From Oceanicola sp. (lineage in GTDB: Bacteria > Pseudomonadota > Alphaproteobacteria > Rhodobacterales > Rhodobacteraceae), in the NCBI GenBank assembly GCA_017792405.1, contig CP051231.1, positions 2,860,062 through 2,924,061 on the forward strand: a stretch of DNA of 64,000 bases. The letters are read 5' to 3'. A model generated the notes under the pieces. The model did no database searches. It saw only the letters and a program-made list of their open reading frames with translations, and had not been told where the DNA came from. Shown here piece by piece: positions 45,548 through 53,193 of this stretch. Positions within the stretch are counted from its first letter, which is position 1; every line of letters begins with the position of its first letter. A program made the position numbers and the translations under genes.

Positions 45548-46515
45548 ATTTCGAGATGATAGAGGCCGCCGCAGGGCGGCTCAAAGGCCATGCGCGGGTC
45601 ACCCCGCTGCTGAACTCCCCGTTTCTCGACGAGATCGCGGGCCGCCGGGTGTGGGTGAAGGCCGAGTGCCTTCAGGTGACCGGCAGCTTCAAGTTTCGCG
45701 GCGGCTGGTCGGCGGTGTCGGCGATGGAGGGCGAAGGCGGCGTGCTGGCCTACTCCTCGGGCAACCACGCGCAAGGGATCGCCGCGGCGGCACAGGCGCA
45801 CGGGCGCGAGGCGGTGATCGTGATGCCTGCCGATGCGCCCGCGATCAAGGTCGCGAATACAAGGGCTTACGGCGCCGAGGTGGTGCACTACGACCGCGCG
45901 AACGAGAGCCGCGAGGAGATTGGCAAAAGGCTGGCCGAGGAGCGCGGACTGACGCTGATCCGGCCCTATGACGAGCCTCTGGTGATTGCCGGGCAAGGCA
46001 CCACAGGGCTGGAGATCGCACGCCAGACGGCGGAGGTGGGCGTGGACGGCGGCGATGTGATCGTGTGCTGCGGCGGAGGCGGCCTGACCTCGGGCATCGC
46101 GCTGGCGCTGGAAGAGGCCGCGCCGAGCTTTCGGGTGCGGACGGCGGAGCCAGAGCGGTTTGACGATGTCGCGCGGTCGCTCTCGGCCGGGGTTATCCAG
46201 CGAAACGAAGCCCTTAGCGGCTCGATCTGCGATGCGATCGTCACTCCGCAGCCGGGGGAACTGACTTTTCCGATCATGCACCGCCTCTGCGGGCCGGGCA
46301 TGACAGCGAGCGACGAAGAGGCCCTGCGGACCATGGCGCTGGCCTTCCTGCGGCTGAAGATCGTGGTGGAACCCGGCGGCGCGGTGGCGCTGGCGGCGGC
46401 GCTGTTTCATGGCGGCGACATCGCGGGCGAGGATGTTGTGGTCGTGGTCAGCGGCGGCAATGTGGACCCGGGCGTTTTTGCCGACGCCATAAGCACTTAC
46501 GGAGATGCGGCATGA
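45544..46515 (+). CDS. Threonine/serine dehydratase (PLP)
   Basis: A 323-residue fold-type II PLP enzyme. The cofactor lysine is in VTGSFKFRGGWSA near 50-60, SSGNHAQGIAAAA binds the substrate, and CCGGGGLTSGIALAL holds the phosphate. It resembles threonine dehydratase or serine racemase without the ACT regulatory domain. A TTG start at 45544 was chosen because GGAG lies eight bases upstream and it overlaps the preceding stop; a GTG at 45526 is the alternative. Confidence 0.86.
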   Translation: MNFEMIEAAAGRLKGHARVTPLLNSPFLDEIAGRRVWVKAECLQVTGSFKFRGGWSAVSAMEGEGGVLAYSSGNHAQGIAAAAQAHGREAVIVMPADAPAIKVANTRAYGAEVVHYDRANESREEIGKRLAEERGLTLIRPYDEPLVIAGQGTTGLEIARQTAEVGVDGGDVIVCCGGGGLTSGIALALEEAAPSFRVRTAEPERFDDVARSLSAGVIQRNEALSGSICDAIVTPQPGELTFPIMHRLCGPGMTASDEEALRTMALAFLRLKIVVEPGGAVALAAALFHGGDIAGEDVVVVVSGGNVDPGVFADAISTYGDAA

Positions 46516-47714
46516 CCGATTGGACGGTGGCGAGCTTCAACGTGAAAAACCTGATCGGGGCGGAGAAAGAATATTACCGCTTCGAGAAATACACGCCGGA
46601 GGAATACGCTTGGAAGGCCAATTGGCTGGCCGATCAGGTTGCCTCGCTGAATGCCGATCTCATTGGATTTCAAGAGATTTTCGAAGAGGAGGCGTTGCGG
46701 GCCGTGGTGGCGCAGGCCGACCGGATGGGCGAGGCTTCCAACGCGGTTTCGGTGCCGGACAAGGGCAAGCCCTATCACCGCAAGGCGATATTCCGGAAGC
46801 TGGCCTATGAGCCCTATGGCGATGCCGCGCTGGCCTTTGCGCCCAATGCGCAGGACGGCGGGCCGGGGGAGCGGCGGCCGGGGGTTGCGGTACTGTCCCG
46901 CAACGGGTTTGTGGGCGCGCCGGAGGTGATCCAGGTGCTTGATAAGCCGCTGGAAATTCCGCTGCGCGACCTCGGCGGAGAGGGGGCCGGGAGCTTTACT
47001 CTGAAGCGGACCTCGCGCCCCATTTTGAAGGTGAAAGTGCCCGTGGGGGAGCGTGTGGTGACGGTCTTCAACTGCCACCTGAAGAGCAAGTTGGGCGAGT
47101 TCATCGCCCCGCCGGGCGCGGACTTTGCCAAGGAAGCCAACCTCTTGGACTACGATGCCGTGGGCCGCTCGATGGGCTCTCTGCGGTCTGCACTCCGGCG
47201 GATGGCGGAGGCCTGGGTGCTGCGGCGCGAGGTGGTGGCAGAGCTGAAAAAGGGCAACCCGGTCATCGTGATGGGCGATCTGAACGATGGCGAACATGCC
47301 GTCAGCAGCGAGATCATCACCGGGGAGGCGCCGTTCAAGAATTACGCGTGGATGCGGCGGCATGATGCGGAGCATCAGGGTGACCGTTACAGCGTGGAAG
47401 AGGCGGCGCAGATCACCGAAAGCGTCGACTCCATGCGCCTTCATTCCGCCGAAAAACTCTTTGTGCGCAAAAGCTTGCGCGACATGGTCTATACGGCGGC
47501 CTTTGGCGGGGTTTATGAGAGCATCGACCAGATCCTGCTCTCCCGTCACTTCCACCCCGACTTCGGCGGGGCCATCGGGAGGATGGAGTATTTCAGCGTG
47601 TTCAACGACCACCTGACCGATGGCTCGCACCCCGAAGCGCCCTACAACAAACTGGCCTCGGACCACGGGCAAATCATGGCGCATTTGCGGCTTGGCGGGG
47701 ACGCTATTCAATAA
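46512..47714 (+). CDS. Endonuclease/exonuclease/phosphatase-family protein
   Basis: A 400-residue cytoplasmic EEP-fold protein. The metal and catalytic sites are ASFNVKNL near 7-14, LIGFQEIFEEEAL (Glu), FNCHLKSKLG, VIVMGDLNDGEH and LASDHGQIMAHL. There is no signal peptide. The natural substrate may be nucleic acid, phosphoinositide or phospholipid. The start overlaps the dehydratase stop by four bases (ATGA). Confidence 0.85.
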   Translation: MTDWTVASFNVKNLIGAEKEYYRFEKYTPEEYAWKANWLADQVASLNADLIGFQEIFEEEALRAVVAQADRMGEASNAVSVPDKGKPYHRKAIFRKLAYEPYGDAALAFAPNAQDGGPGERRPGVAVLSRNGFVGAPEVIQVLDKPLEIPLRDLGGEGAGSFTLKRTSRPILKVKVPVGERVVTVFNCHLKSKLGEFIAPPGADFAKEANLLDYDAVGRSMGSLRSALRRMAEAWVLRREVVAELKKGNPVIVMGDLNDGEHAVSSEIITGEAPFKNYAWMRRHDAEHQGDRYSVEEAAQITESVDSMRLHSAEKLFVRKSLRDMVYTAAFGGVYESIDQILLSRHFHPDFGGAIGRMEYFSVFNDHLTDGSHPEAPYNKLASDHGQIMAHLRLGGDAIQ

Positions 47715-47770
47715 TGTTTGAATGCCTCCGGAAAACGAAGATTTCTTCAGGAAAACTGGAAACACGCCCA

Positions 47771-47814
47771 ATGCACATCTTATGCACATCCGATGCACAT
47801 TCCATGCATATCCG
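47771..47814 (+). repeat. Four tandem 11-bp repeats upstream of the alcohol dehydrogenase gene
   Basis: The units are ATGCACATCTT, ATGCACATCCG, ATGCACATTCC and ATGCATATCCG with exact 11-base spacing. They end 21 bases before the dehydrogenase ATG. Two of the units are identical to units upstream of the BLUF gene, and the gene-proximal unit again has ATGCATAT. A shared regulator is inferred. Confidence 0.8.
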
Positions 47815-47835
47815 GTTTTTGAATAGGGCCGCGGC

Positions 47836-48918
47836 ATGACCCGCGTCAGGGCCGCCGTGGCGCGGGACTTCGGAGCGCCTCTGGCGATCGAAGAGGTCGA
47901 GCTGATCGCTCCGCGCGATGGCGAGGTGGAGGTGGTGCTGGAGGCGGTCGCGATCTGCCATTCGGACATCCACTTTGCCGAGGGCGCATGGGGCGGCGGC
48001 TTGCCGGCGGTTTACGGCCACGAGGCCGTGGGGCGGGTGGCCGCGACCGGGCCGGGGGTGCGCGGGGTGGCGGAAGGCGACCGGGTGCTGGTGACGATGC
48101 TGCGGGCCTGCGGACAATGCGGCTGCTGCGCGGGCGGTGCGCCGGTGTATTGCGAAACGGGATATGACCGGCAGGCGGGCAGCCCGATCCGGCAGGGGGA
48201 GGCGGTGGTGAACCACGGGCTCTCGACCGGGGCGTTCGCCGAGCGGGTGGTGGTGGACCAGAGCCAGTTGGCGCCCCTGCCCGAAGACATACCGGCCACA
48301 TCGGCCTGCCTGCTGGCCTGCGGGGTGATCACCGGGGTCGGCGCGGTGGTGAACACCGCGAAGGTGCGGCCCGGCGAGACGGTGGTGGTGATCGGCGCGG
48401 GCGGCGTGGGGCTGAACGCGGTGCAGGGCGCCCGGATCGCCGGGGCGGCGCGGATCGTGGCGGTGGACATGAGCGCGGAGAAGCTGGAGGCGGCCCGCGA
48501 GTTTGGCGCGACAGACGGGATCTTGGCCAGCGAAGAGGCGCCCTGGGGCAAGCTGCGGGAAATCGCGCCCAAGGGGGCGGATGCGGTGTTTGTGACCGTC
48601 GGGGCGACGCCGGTTTATGCCACGGCGCTGAACTATGCGGGCAGCCGGGGGCGGGTGTTTGCGGTGGGTATGCCGCACCTTGGCGAGACGGCACCCTGGG
48701 AGCCGGTGATGGTGGCGGCGATGGGCCAGAAGATCGAAGGGTCGCTGCTGGGCGAGGTGGTGCTGAAGCGGGACATTCCGTGGATGGTGGACCTCTACCG
48801 GCAGGGGCGGCTGAAGCTGGATGAGCTGGTCAGCGGCACATGGGCGCTTGAGCAGATCAACGAGGCGATTGCGGATACGCGGGGCGGTGGCGCGCGGCGG
48901 AACGTGATTGTTTTTTGA
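47836..48918 (+). CDS. Zinc-dependent alcohol dehydrogenase
   Basis: A 360-residue MDR-family dehydrogenase. Catalytic zinc ligands are in AICHSDIHFAEG (Cys) and YGHEAVGRV (His-Glu), the structural-zinc set is CGQCGCCAGGAPVYC, and VVVIGAGGVGLNAVQGARIAGA binds the nicotinamide cofactor. The substrate is unknown; the sequence is of the S-(hydroxymethyl)/aryl alcohol type by look only. The 11-bp repeats lie directly upstream. AGGG is eight bases before the ATG. Confidence 0.9.
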   Translation: MTRVRAAVARDFGAPLAIEEVELIAPRDGEVEVVLEAVAICHSDIHFAEGAWGGGLPAVYGHEAVGRVAATGPGVRGVAEGDRVLVTMLRACGQCGCCAGGAPVYCETGYDRQAGSPIRQGEAVVNHGLSTGAFAERVVVDQSQLAPLPEDIPATSACLLACGVITGVGAVVNTAKVRPGETVVVIGAGGVGLNAVQGARIAGAARIVAVDMSAEKLEAAREFGATDGILASEEAPWGKLREIAPKGADAVFVTVGATPVYATALNYAGSRGRVFAVGMPHLGETAPWEPVMVAAMGQKIEGSLLGEVVLKRDIPWMVDLYRQGRLKLDELVSGTWALEQINEAIADTRGGGARRNVIVF

Positions 48919-48934
48919 CCGTGCTGATGGGTGG

Positions 48935-48957
48935 AAAAATCTTCACGAAGATTTTTT
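48935..48957 (+). terminator. Terminator hairpin after the alcohol dehydrogenase gene
   Basis: AAAAATCTTC-AC-GAAGATTTTTT forms a stem of about ten pairs, beginning 16 bases after the stop codon and ending in six T. It is followed by a second AT-rich hairpin. Confidence 0.7.
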
Positions 48958-48964
48958 GGGGCCA

Positions 48965-48986
48965 AAGAATTTTCGTTAAAATTCTT
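48965..48986. repeat. Second AT-rich hairpin
   Basis: AAGAATTTT-CGTT-AAAATTCTT is a perfect 9-bp inverted repeat with a four-base loop, eight bases after the preceding hairpin and 24 bases before the enolase-superfamily ATG. It may act in the leader of that gene or as part of a double terminator. Confidence 0.5.
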
Positions 48987-49010
48987 CGGGCTGCCGCATA
49001 GGGTAGCGCC

Positions 49011-50234
49011 ATGAAACTCGCCGATCTCGACATCATCGTCACCTCGCCCCCTGCCCCCGGCTGGGGCGGGCGCTACTGGATTCTCGTCAAGGTCACCACC
49101 GCCTGCGGTATCGTGGGATGGGGCGAGGTTTATGCTGCCTCGGTCGGGCCTGAGGCAATGCGGACAGTGATCGCGGATGTGTTCGCGCGGCACATGGAGG
49201 GGGAGAGCCCGGAGAACATCGAGCTGATGTTCCGGCGCGCCTATTCGGCGGGCTTCACCCAGCGGCCCGACCTGACGGTGATGGGGGCCTTTAGCGGGCT
49301 GGAGATGGCCTGTTGGGATATCATCGGCAAGGCGCGGGAGCGGCCGGTTTGGGCGATGATCGGCGGGCGGACAAATGACCGGTTGAGGGCTTACACCTAC
49401 CTCTATCCCGAGGAGGGGATGCCGCTGCCGGAGTTCTGGAACAGCCCGGAGATGGCCGCCGAGGTGGCGCTCAAGCGGGCCGAGGAAGGCTGGACGGCGG
49501 TGAAGTTTGACCCGGCGGGCCCCTACACGGTGCGCGGCGGGCATGAGCCTTCGGTGAGCGATATCAGCCGGTCAGTGGCGTTTTGCGAGCAGATCCGGGC
49601 GGCGGTGTGCGACCGGGCGGACCTGCTCTTTGGCACCCACGGGCAATTCAGCGTGTCTGGCGCGCTCAGGATGGGGCGGGCGATTGCGCATACCGGGCCG
49701 CTCTGGTTCGAGGAGCCGGTGCCGCCGGACAACGTGGGCGCGATGGCCAAGGTGGCGAGCGGCCAACCTGTACCGGTGGCCACGGGCGAGCGGCTCACGA
49801 CCAAGGCGGAGTTTGCCCCGGTGCTGCGCGAAGGCGCGGCGCAGATCCTGCAACCGGCGCTGGGGCGCGTGGGCGGGATCGGCGAGGCGCGGAAGGTCGC
49901 GGCGATGGCCGAGGTGTATAACGTGACGGTGGCGCCGCATCTCTATGCCGGGCCGGTGGAGTTTGCCGCCAATATCGCGTTGGGCGTGGCGATCCCGAAT
50001 TTGCTCATGGTCGAATGCATCGAAACGGCGTTTCACCGCGACTTGGTGAAGGGCGCGATCCGGGTGGAAGATGGCCATGTGATCCCGCCTGAGGGGCCGG
50101 GGCTGGGGATCGAGGTGGATGAAGAGTTGGCGCGGGCGCATCCGTGGGAGGGCGAAGGGTTGCATCTGGAGATGCAGGATGGGCCGTGCCGCTATGACGC
50201 GCCGAATGCCTTTGAAGGCGGGGCGCCGCGGTGA
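49011..50234 (+). CDS. Mandelate racemase/muconate lactonizing-family dehydratase
   Basis: A 407-residue enolase-superfamily enzyme. The N-terminal capping domain is followed by a barrel with AVKFDPAGPYT, the metal-ligand Asp region DLLFGTHGQFS, WFEEPVPPDN, VATGERLTTK and the general-acid/base His in APHLYAGPVEF. The EEP and GERL pattern is that of acid-sugar dehydratases (mannonate/galactonate type). The substrate is unknown. Its stop overlaps the next start by four bases. Confidence 0.85.
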   Translation: MKLADLDIIVTSPPAPGWGGRYWILVKVTTACGIVGWGEVYAASVGPEAMRTVIADVFARHMEGESPENIELMFRRAYSAGFTQRPDLTVMGAFSGLEMACWDIIGKARERPVWAMIGGRTNDRLRAYTYLYPEEGMPLPEFWNSPEMAAEVALKRAEEGWTAVKFDPAGPYTVRGGHEPSVSDISRSVAFCEQIRAAVCDRADLLFGTHGQFSVSGALRMGRAIAHTGPLWFEEPVPPDNVGAMAKVASGQPVPVATGERLTTKAEFAPVLREGAAQILQPALGRVGGIGEARKVAAMAEVYNVTVAPHLYAGPVEFAANIALGVAIPNLLMVECIETAFHRDLVKGAIRVEDGHVIPPEGPGLGIEVDEELARAHPWEGEGLHLEMQDGPCRYDAPNAFEGGAPR

Positions 50235-50956
50235 AGCCGTTCCTTGTGTTGCAACTGAGGCCCGAGACCGAGGCCAGCGATGACGAGTTTGCCGCTATTC
50301 TCGCCAAGGGCGGACTGGCGGAGGGCGAGGTGCGCCGGGTGCGGCTGGACTGCGAAGAGCTACGCGATGTGCGGCTGGAAGAGTATTCGGGCGTGATTGT
50401 GGGCGGGGGCCCCGGCTGCGTGAGCGATGCGCCGGAGGACAAGACCCCGGTGGAGACCCGGATCGAGGCGGCGGTGCTGGGGCTGATGCCCGAGGTGGCG
50501 GCGCGGGACTTTCCGTTTTTGGGCTGCTGCTACGGGATCGGGATTCTGGGCAAGGCGCTGGGGGGCGTGGTGGCCAAGGGGCGCTACGGCGAGGCAGTGG
50601 GGACAAGTGCCTGCCGGGTGGTGCAGGACGATCCATTGCTGGAGGGGGTTGCAGGGGCGTTCGATGCCTTCGTCGGCCACAAGGAGGCGATGGAGGTGCT
50701 GCCGGAGGGCTGCGTGCGGCTGGTGGAGAGCGCCCCCTGCCCCAACCAGATGGTGCGCTATGGCGCGAATGTTTATGCCACGCAGTTCCACCCCGAGGCG
50801 GATGCGGCGGGGTTCGAAACCCGGATCAGGGTGTATCGCAACAAGGGCTATTTTGCGCCGGAGGAGGCCGATGGGCTGATCGCGATGTGCCGGGCAGCGG
50901 AGGTGACCGAGCCGGAGAAGATCTTGCGGAATTTCGTGGCGCGGTATCGGGGGTAG
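50231..50956 (+). CDS. Class I glutamine amidotransferase-like protein
   Basis: A 241-residue stand-alone GATase domain. The nucleophile lies in FPFLGCCYGIGILGKALGG near 95-113, in place of the standard GxCxGxQ (here GCCYGIG, lacking the Gln). ATQFHPEADAAGFETRIR supplies the His-Glu pair. It resembles GuaA-type glutaminases; the partner enzyme is not known. Overlap with the dehydratase gene suggests a joint role. Confidence 0.84.
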   Translation: MKPFLVLQLRPETEASDDEFAAILAKGGLAEGEVRRVRLDCEELRDVRLEEYSGVIVGGGPGCVSDAPEDKTPVETRIEAAVLGLMPEVAARDFPFLGCCYGIGILGKALGGVVAKGRYGEAVGTSACRVVQDDPLLEGVAGAFDAFVGHKEAMEVLPEGCVRLVESAPCPNQMVRYGANVYATQFHPEADAAGFETRIRVYRNKGYFAPEEADGLIAMCRAAEVTEPEKILRNFVARYRG

Positions 50957-50960
50957 CTGA

Positions 50961-51086
50961 GGCCAGCGCCCGTCCCGCGCGGGGCGCCTCTCCGCAAGCG
51001 TTGCGCTCTTCGTCGCGCGCTCCGGCGCCGTTCAGGGAAACTTCACTAAAGCGCCCGCCCCGTGGGGGGCGGGACGGGCGCTGGCC
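50961..51086. repeat. 18-bp terminal inverted repeats flanking a 90-base GC-rich core
   Basis: GGCCAGCGCCCGTCCCGC (50961-50978) is repeated perfectly in inverse at 51069-51086. The 90-base core contains no gene. The whole could be a MITE-like element or a long bidirectional terminator between the convergent amidotransferase and nuclease genes. No target-site duplication was recognised. Confidence 0.55.
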
Positions 51087-51122
51087 GCCGTGGGCGGCCG
51101 GGTCCTCCGTTGGAGTGGCGCG

Positions 51123-52025
51123 CTATTTCAACTTGATGTCGGCGTAGACGGGGTAATGGTCAGACGGCCATTCGCCCATGAATTTCTCACGCAGGACCAG
51201 AGGCTTGCTGACCATGATACCGCGGGAGGCGGCGATGTGGTCGATGGCGCCGAGCAGGTTGATGCCGGCGTTCAGGTGGTAGGTCGCGCCGCGGGTGGGG
51301 GCGAAGGTGAGGCCGGCCTCTTCGAGCGTGCGGAGGGTGTGGGCGCCGTGCATGGCGTTGAGGTCGCCCAGCAGGATGACGGGCGTTCCGGCGGCGATGA
51401 CGGGGGAGAGGCGGTCGCGCACGAGGGCGGCGGACAGGCGGCGGTTGGAGAGGCTCTTGTACTCGAAGTGGACGTTGACGACGCGCAGGCGCTGGCCTTC
51501 GGGCGTGGCGAACTCGGCCCATGAGGCGAAGGCGGGCCATGAGCCGTTGAAGGTGCGCGAATAGATCACGTCGGGCGTGTCGGAGAAGAAGAACCAGCCT
51601 TCGTCGACCGGGGTCAGGCGGGAGGCGCGGTAGAAGATGGGTTGGGTGGCCGGAAACGTGCGCCAAGGGCCCGCGGCGGCGGCACGATAGGCGGAGAGTT
51701 CGGCCAGGAGATAGTCGCGGGCGAGGTTGGTGGAGCCATCGTCGCCGCGCTGGAAGCTCTCCATTTCCTGAAAGGCGATGATGTCGGCGTCTATCTCACG
51801 AAGGGCCGCGGCCATGGGGGCCTTTCGGCGCTCCCAGTCGGCCACGGACCAGTCGCCCTCGTCGCGGTTCAGCACGATGTAATGGACGTTGTAGCTGGCG
51901 ACGCGGAGGGTGCCCTCGGGGCGCGGCGGCACTGGGGCGGAGCCGGAATGGGCGACGTGGAGGGCGCAGGCCAGAAGCGGCAGGGCCAGCAGGAGGAGGG
52001 CGGTGAGGCGGAGGGCGCGGCGCAT
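51123..52025 (-). CDS. Exported endonuclease/exonuclease/phosphatase-family protein
   Basis: A 300-residue EEP protein with a lipoprotein-like signal (MRRALRLTALLLLALPLLAC, Cys20). Catalytic blocks are VASYNVHYIVLN, IIAFQEMESF, VNVHFEYKSLSNRR, VILLGDLNAMHG and PSDHYPVYADI. An extracytoplasmic nuclease or phosphodiesterase role is inferred. It is divergent from the metallo-beta-lactamase gene, and the 96-base gap holds an ATTC-N8-GGAT palindrome. Confidence 0.84.
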   Translation of the reverse strand: MRRALRLTALLLLALPLLACALHVAHSGSAPVPPRPEGTLRVASYNVHYIVLNRDEGDWSVADWERRKAPMAAALREIDADIIAFQEMESFQRGDDGSTNLARDYLLAELSAYRAAAAGPWRTFPATQPIFYRASRLTPVDEGWFFFSDTPDVIYSRTFNGSWPAFASWAEFATPEGQRLRVVNVHFEYKSLSNRRLSAALVRDRLSPVIAAGTPVILLGDLNAMHGAHTLRTLEEAGLTFAPTRGATYHLNAGINLLGAIDHIAASRGIMVSKPLVLREKFMGEWPSDHYPVYADIKLK

Positions 52026-52090
52026 GTGCGGAGGGTAGCTTGCGGGGCGGGCGCGTCCATCTTTCATTGCCGGGGCGGCGTGGGCGAGTC

Positions 52091-52110
52091 ATATTCAGAT
52101 AAATGGATAT
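52091..52110. promoter_or_regulatory. Near match to an ATTC-N8-GAAT persulfide-repressor site
   Basis: ATATTCAGATAAATGGATAT is symmetric at 14 of 20 positions and contains ATTC-N8-GGAT, one mismatch from the ATTC-N8-GAAT sequence bound by the ArsR-family persulfide sensor SqrR/BigR. It ends 11 bases before the metallo-beta-lactamase ATG, next to the GGGAGAG ribosome-binding site. The perfect form occurs upstream of soxX. Confidence 0.45.
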
Positions 52111-52121
52111 GGGAGAGTGAG

Positions 52122-53030
52122 ATGCGGATCACGCGGCGGAGTTTTGTGGCCGGAGCGGCGGCGGGCGTGGCGGCGGGCGGCCTGCTGCCAGTGCGCGGCA
52201 TGGCGGAGATTATGCTGGGCGAGGCCCGGCTGACGGTGGTGAGCGACGGCAACCTGATGCTGCCCGGCTCCTTCACCTTCGCGGGGCTGCCGGAGGCGGA
52301 GGTGGCCGAGATCGTGGCACCACTCGGCGTGTCGACCGAGGCGCTGGAGCCGCCCTGCAACGTGACGCTGCTGCGGATGGACGACCGGGTGGTGCTGTTC
52401 GACGTGGGCGCGGGCCCGGACTTCATGCCGTCGGCCGGGGAACTGGCGGAAAATCTGGGGGCCGCCGGGGTGGCGCCGGAGGATGTGACCGATGTGATCT
52501 TCACCCATGCGCACCCGGATCACATCTGGGGGCTGCTGGACGATTTCGATGAGCCGCTGTTTCCGGATGCCCGCTATGCGATGGGCCGGGGCGAGTGGGA
52601 CTATTGGTGGAACCCGGAGACGGTCGACACCATCGGCGCGGAGCGACAGGCCTTTGCGGTGGGGGCGAAGCGGCGGATGGAGGCGATCGAGGACCGGGTT
52701 GAGTTTTTCGACGATGGCGACGAGGTGCTGCCCGGCGTCGCGGCGGTGGCCTGCGTGGGGCACACGCCGGGGCACATGGGGTTCGAGGTACGGTCTGGTG
52801 GCGAGGCGGTAATGGTAGTGGGCGATGCGATCGGCAACCACCACGTGGCTTTTGCGCGGCCCGGGTGGGAGGTGAACTCCGACCAAAACCCGGAGGTGGG
52901 CGCGGCGACGCGGGTGGCGTTGATGGACCGGATCGTGGCCGATGGCCTGGGGATCGTGGGGTTCCATCTGCCGGGCGGGATGGGCCGGGTTGAGCGGGAT
53001 GGTGAGGGGTATCGCTGGGTGGCGATGTAG
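52122..53030 (+). CDS. Tat-exported metallo-beta-lactamase-fold hydrolase
   Basis: A 302-residue protein with a twin-arginine signal (MRITRRSFVAGAAAGVAAGG) and a metallo-beta-lactamase fold: THAHPDH near 127-133, GHTPGHMGFEV near 210, and GFHLPGG near 288 provide the metal ligands. It may be a SoxH-type thiol/thioester hydrolase, since it lies next to the sox cluster; other exported lactonase-like functions are possible. GGGAGAG precedes the ATG. Confidence 0.82.
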   Translation: MRITRRSFVAGAAAGVAAGGLLPVRGMAEIMLGEARLTVVSDGNLMLPGSFTFAGLPEAEVAEIVAPLGVSTEALEPPCNVTLLRMDDRVVLFDVGAGPDFMPSAGELAENLGAAGVAPEDVTDVIFTHAHPDHIWGLLDDFDEPLFPDARYAMGRGEWDYWWNPETVDTIGAERQAFAVGAKRRMEAIEDRVEFFDDGDEVLPGVAAVACVGHTPGHMGFEVRSGGEAVMVVGDAIGNHHVAFARPGWEVNSDQNPEVGAATRVALMDRIVADGLGIVGFHLPGGMGRVERDGEGYRWVAM

Positions 53031-53032
53031 CG

Positions 53033-53085
53033 GTGGGGGGCCAGCCCCCCACACCCCCCGGAGATTTTTGCAGCAAGAAAATGGG
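53033..53085 (+). repeat. Terminator hairpin and dispersed repeat copy 3
   Basis: GTGGGGGGC-CA-GCCCCCCAC (53033-53052) is a perfect 9-bp hairpin starting two bases after the metallo-beta-lactamase stop. ACCCCCCGGAGATTTTTGC and AGCAAGAAAATGGGG follow. The same hairpin-plus-tail arrangement is at 34769-34818 on the other strand. The hairpin with the T-run at 53064-53068 can serve as a terminator. The remaining bases to 53193 are AT-richer with no recognised gene. Confidence 0.65.
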
Positions 53086-53193
53086 GCGGGCCGGGTGCTT
53101 AGGCTGTTGGTGGGGGCAATTTTAGTCGAATTGGAAAAGGTAATTGGGGGTGGAGTGTGCCGATTTGGGGGCAGTTTGGATTTGATTTGAATT

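Noticed and set aside
53090..53193. Possible small gene in the AT-richer stretch between the metallo-beta-lactamase and soxT genes
   Set aside because: No frame with a ribosome-binding site and protein-like sequence was found on either strand.
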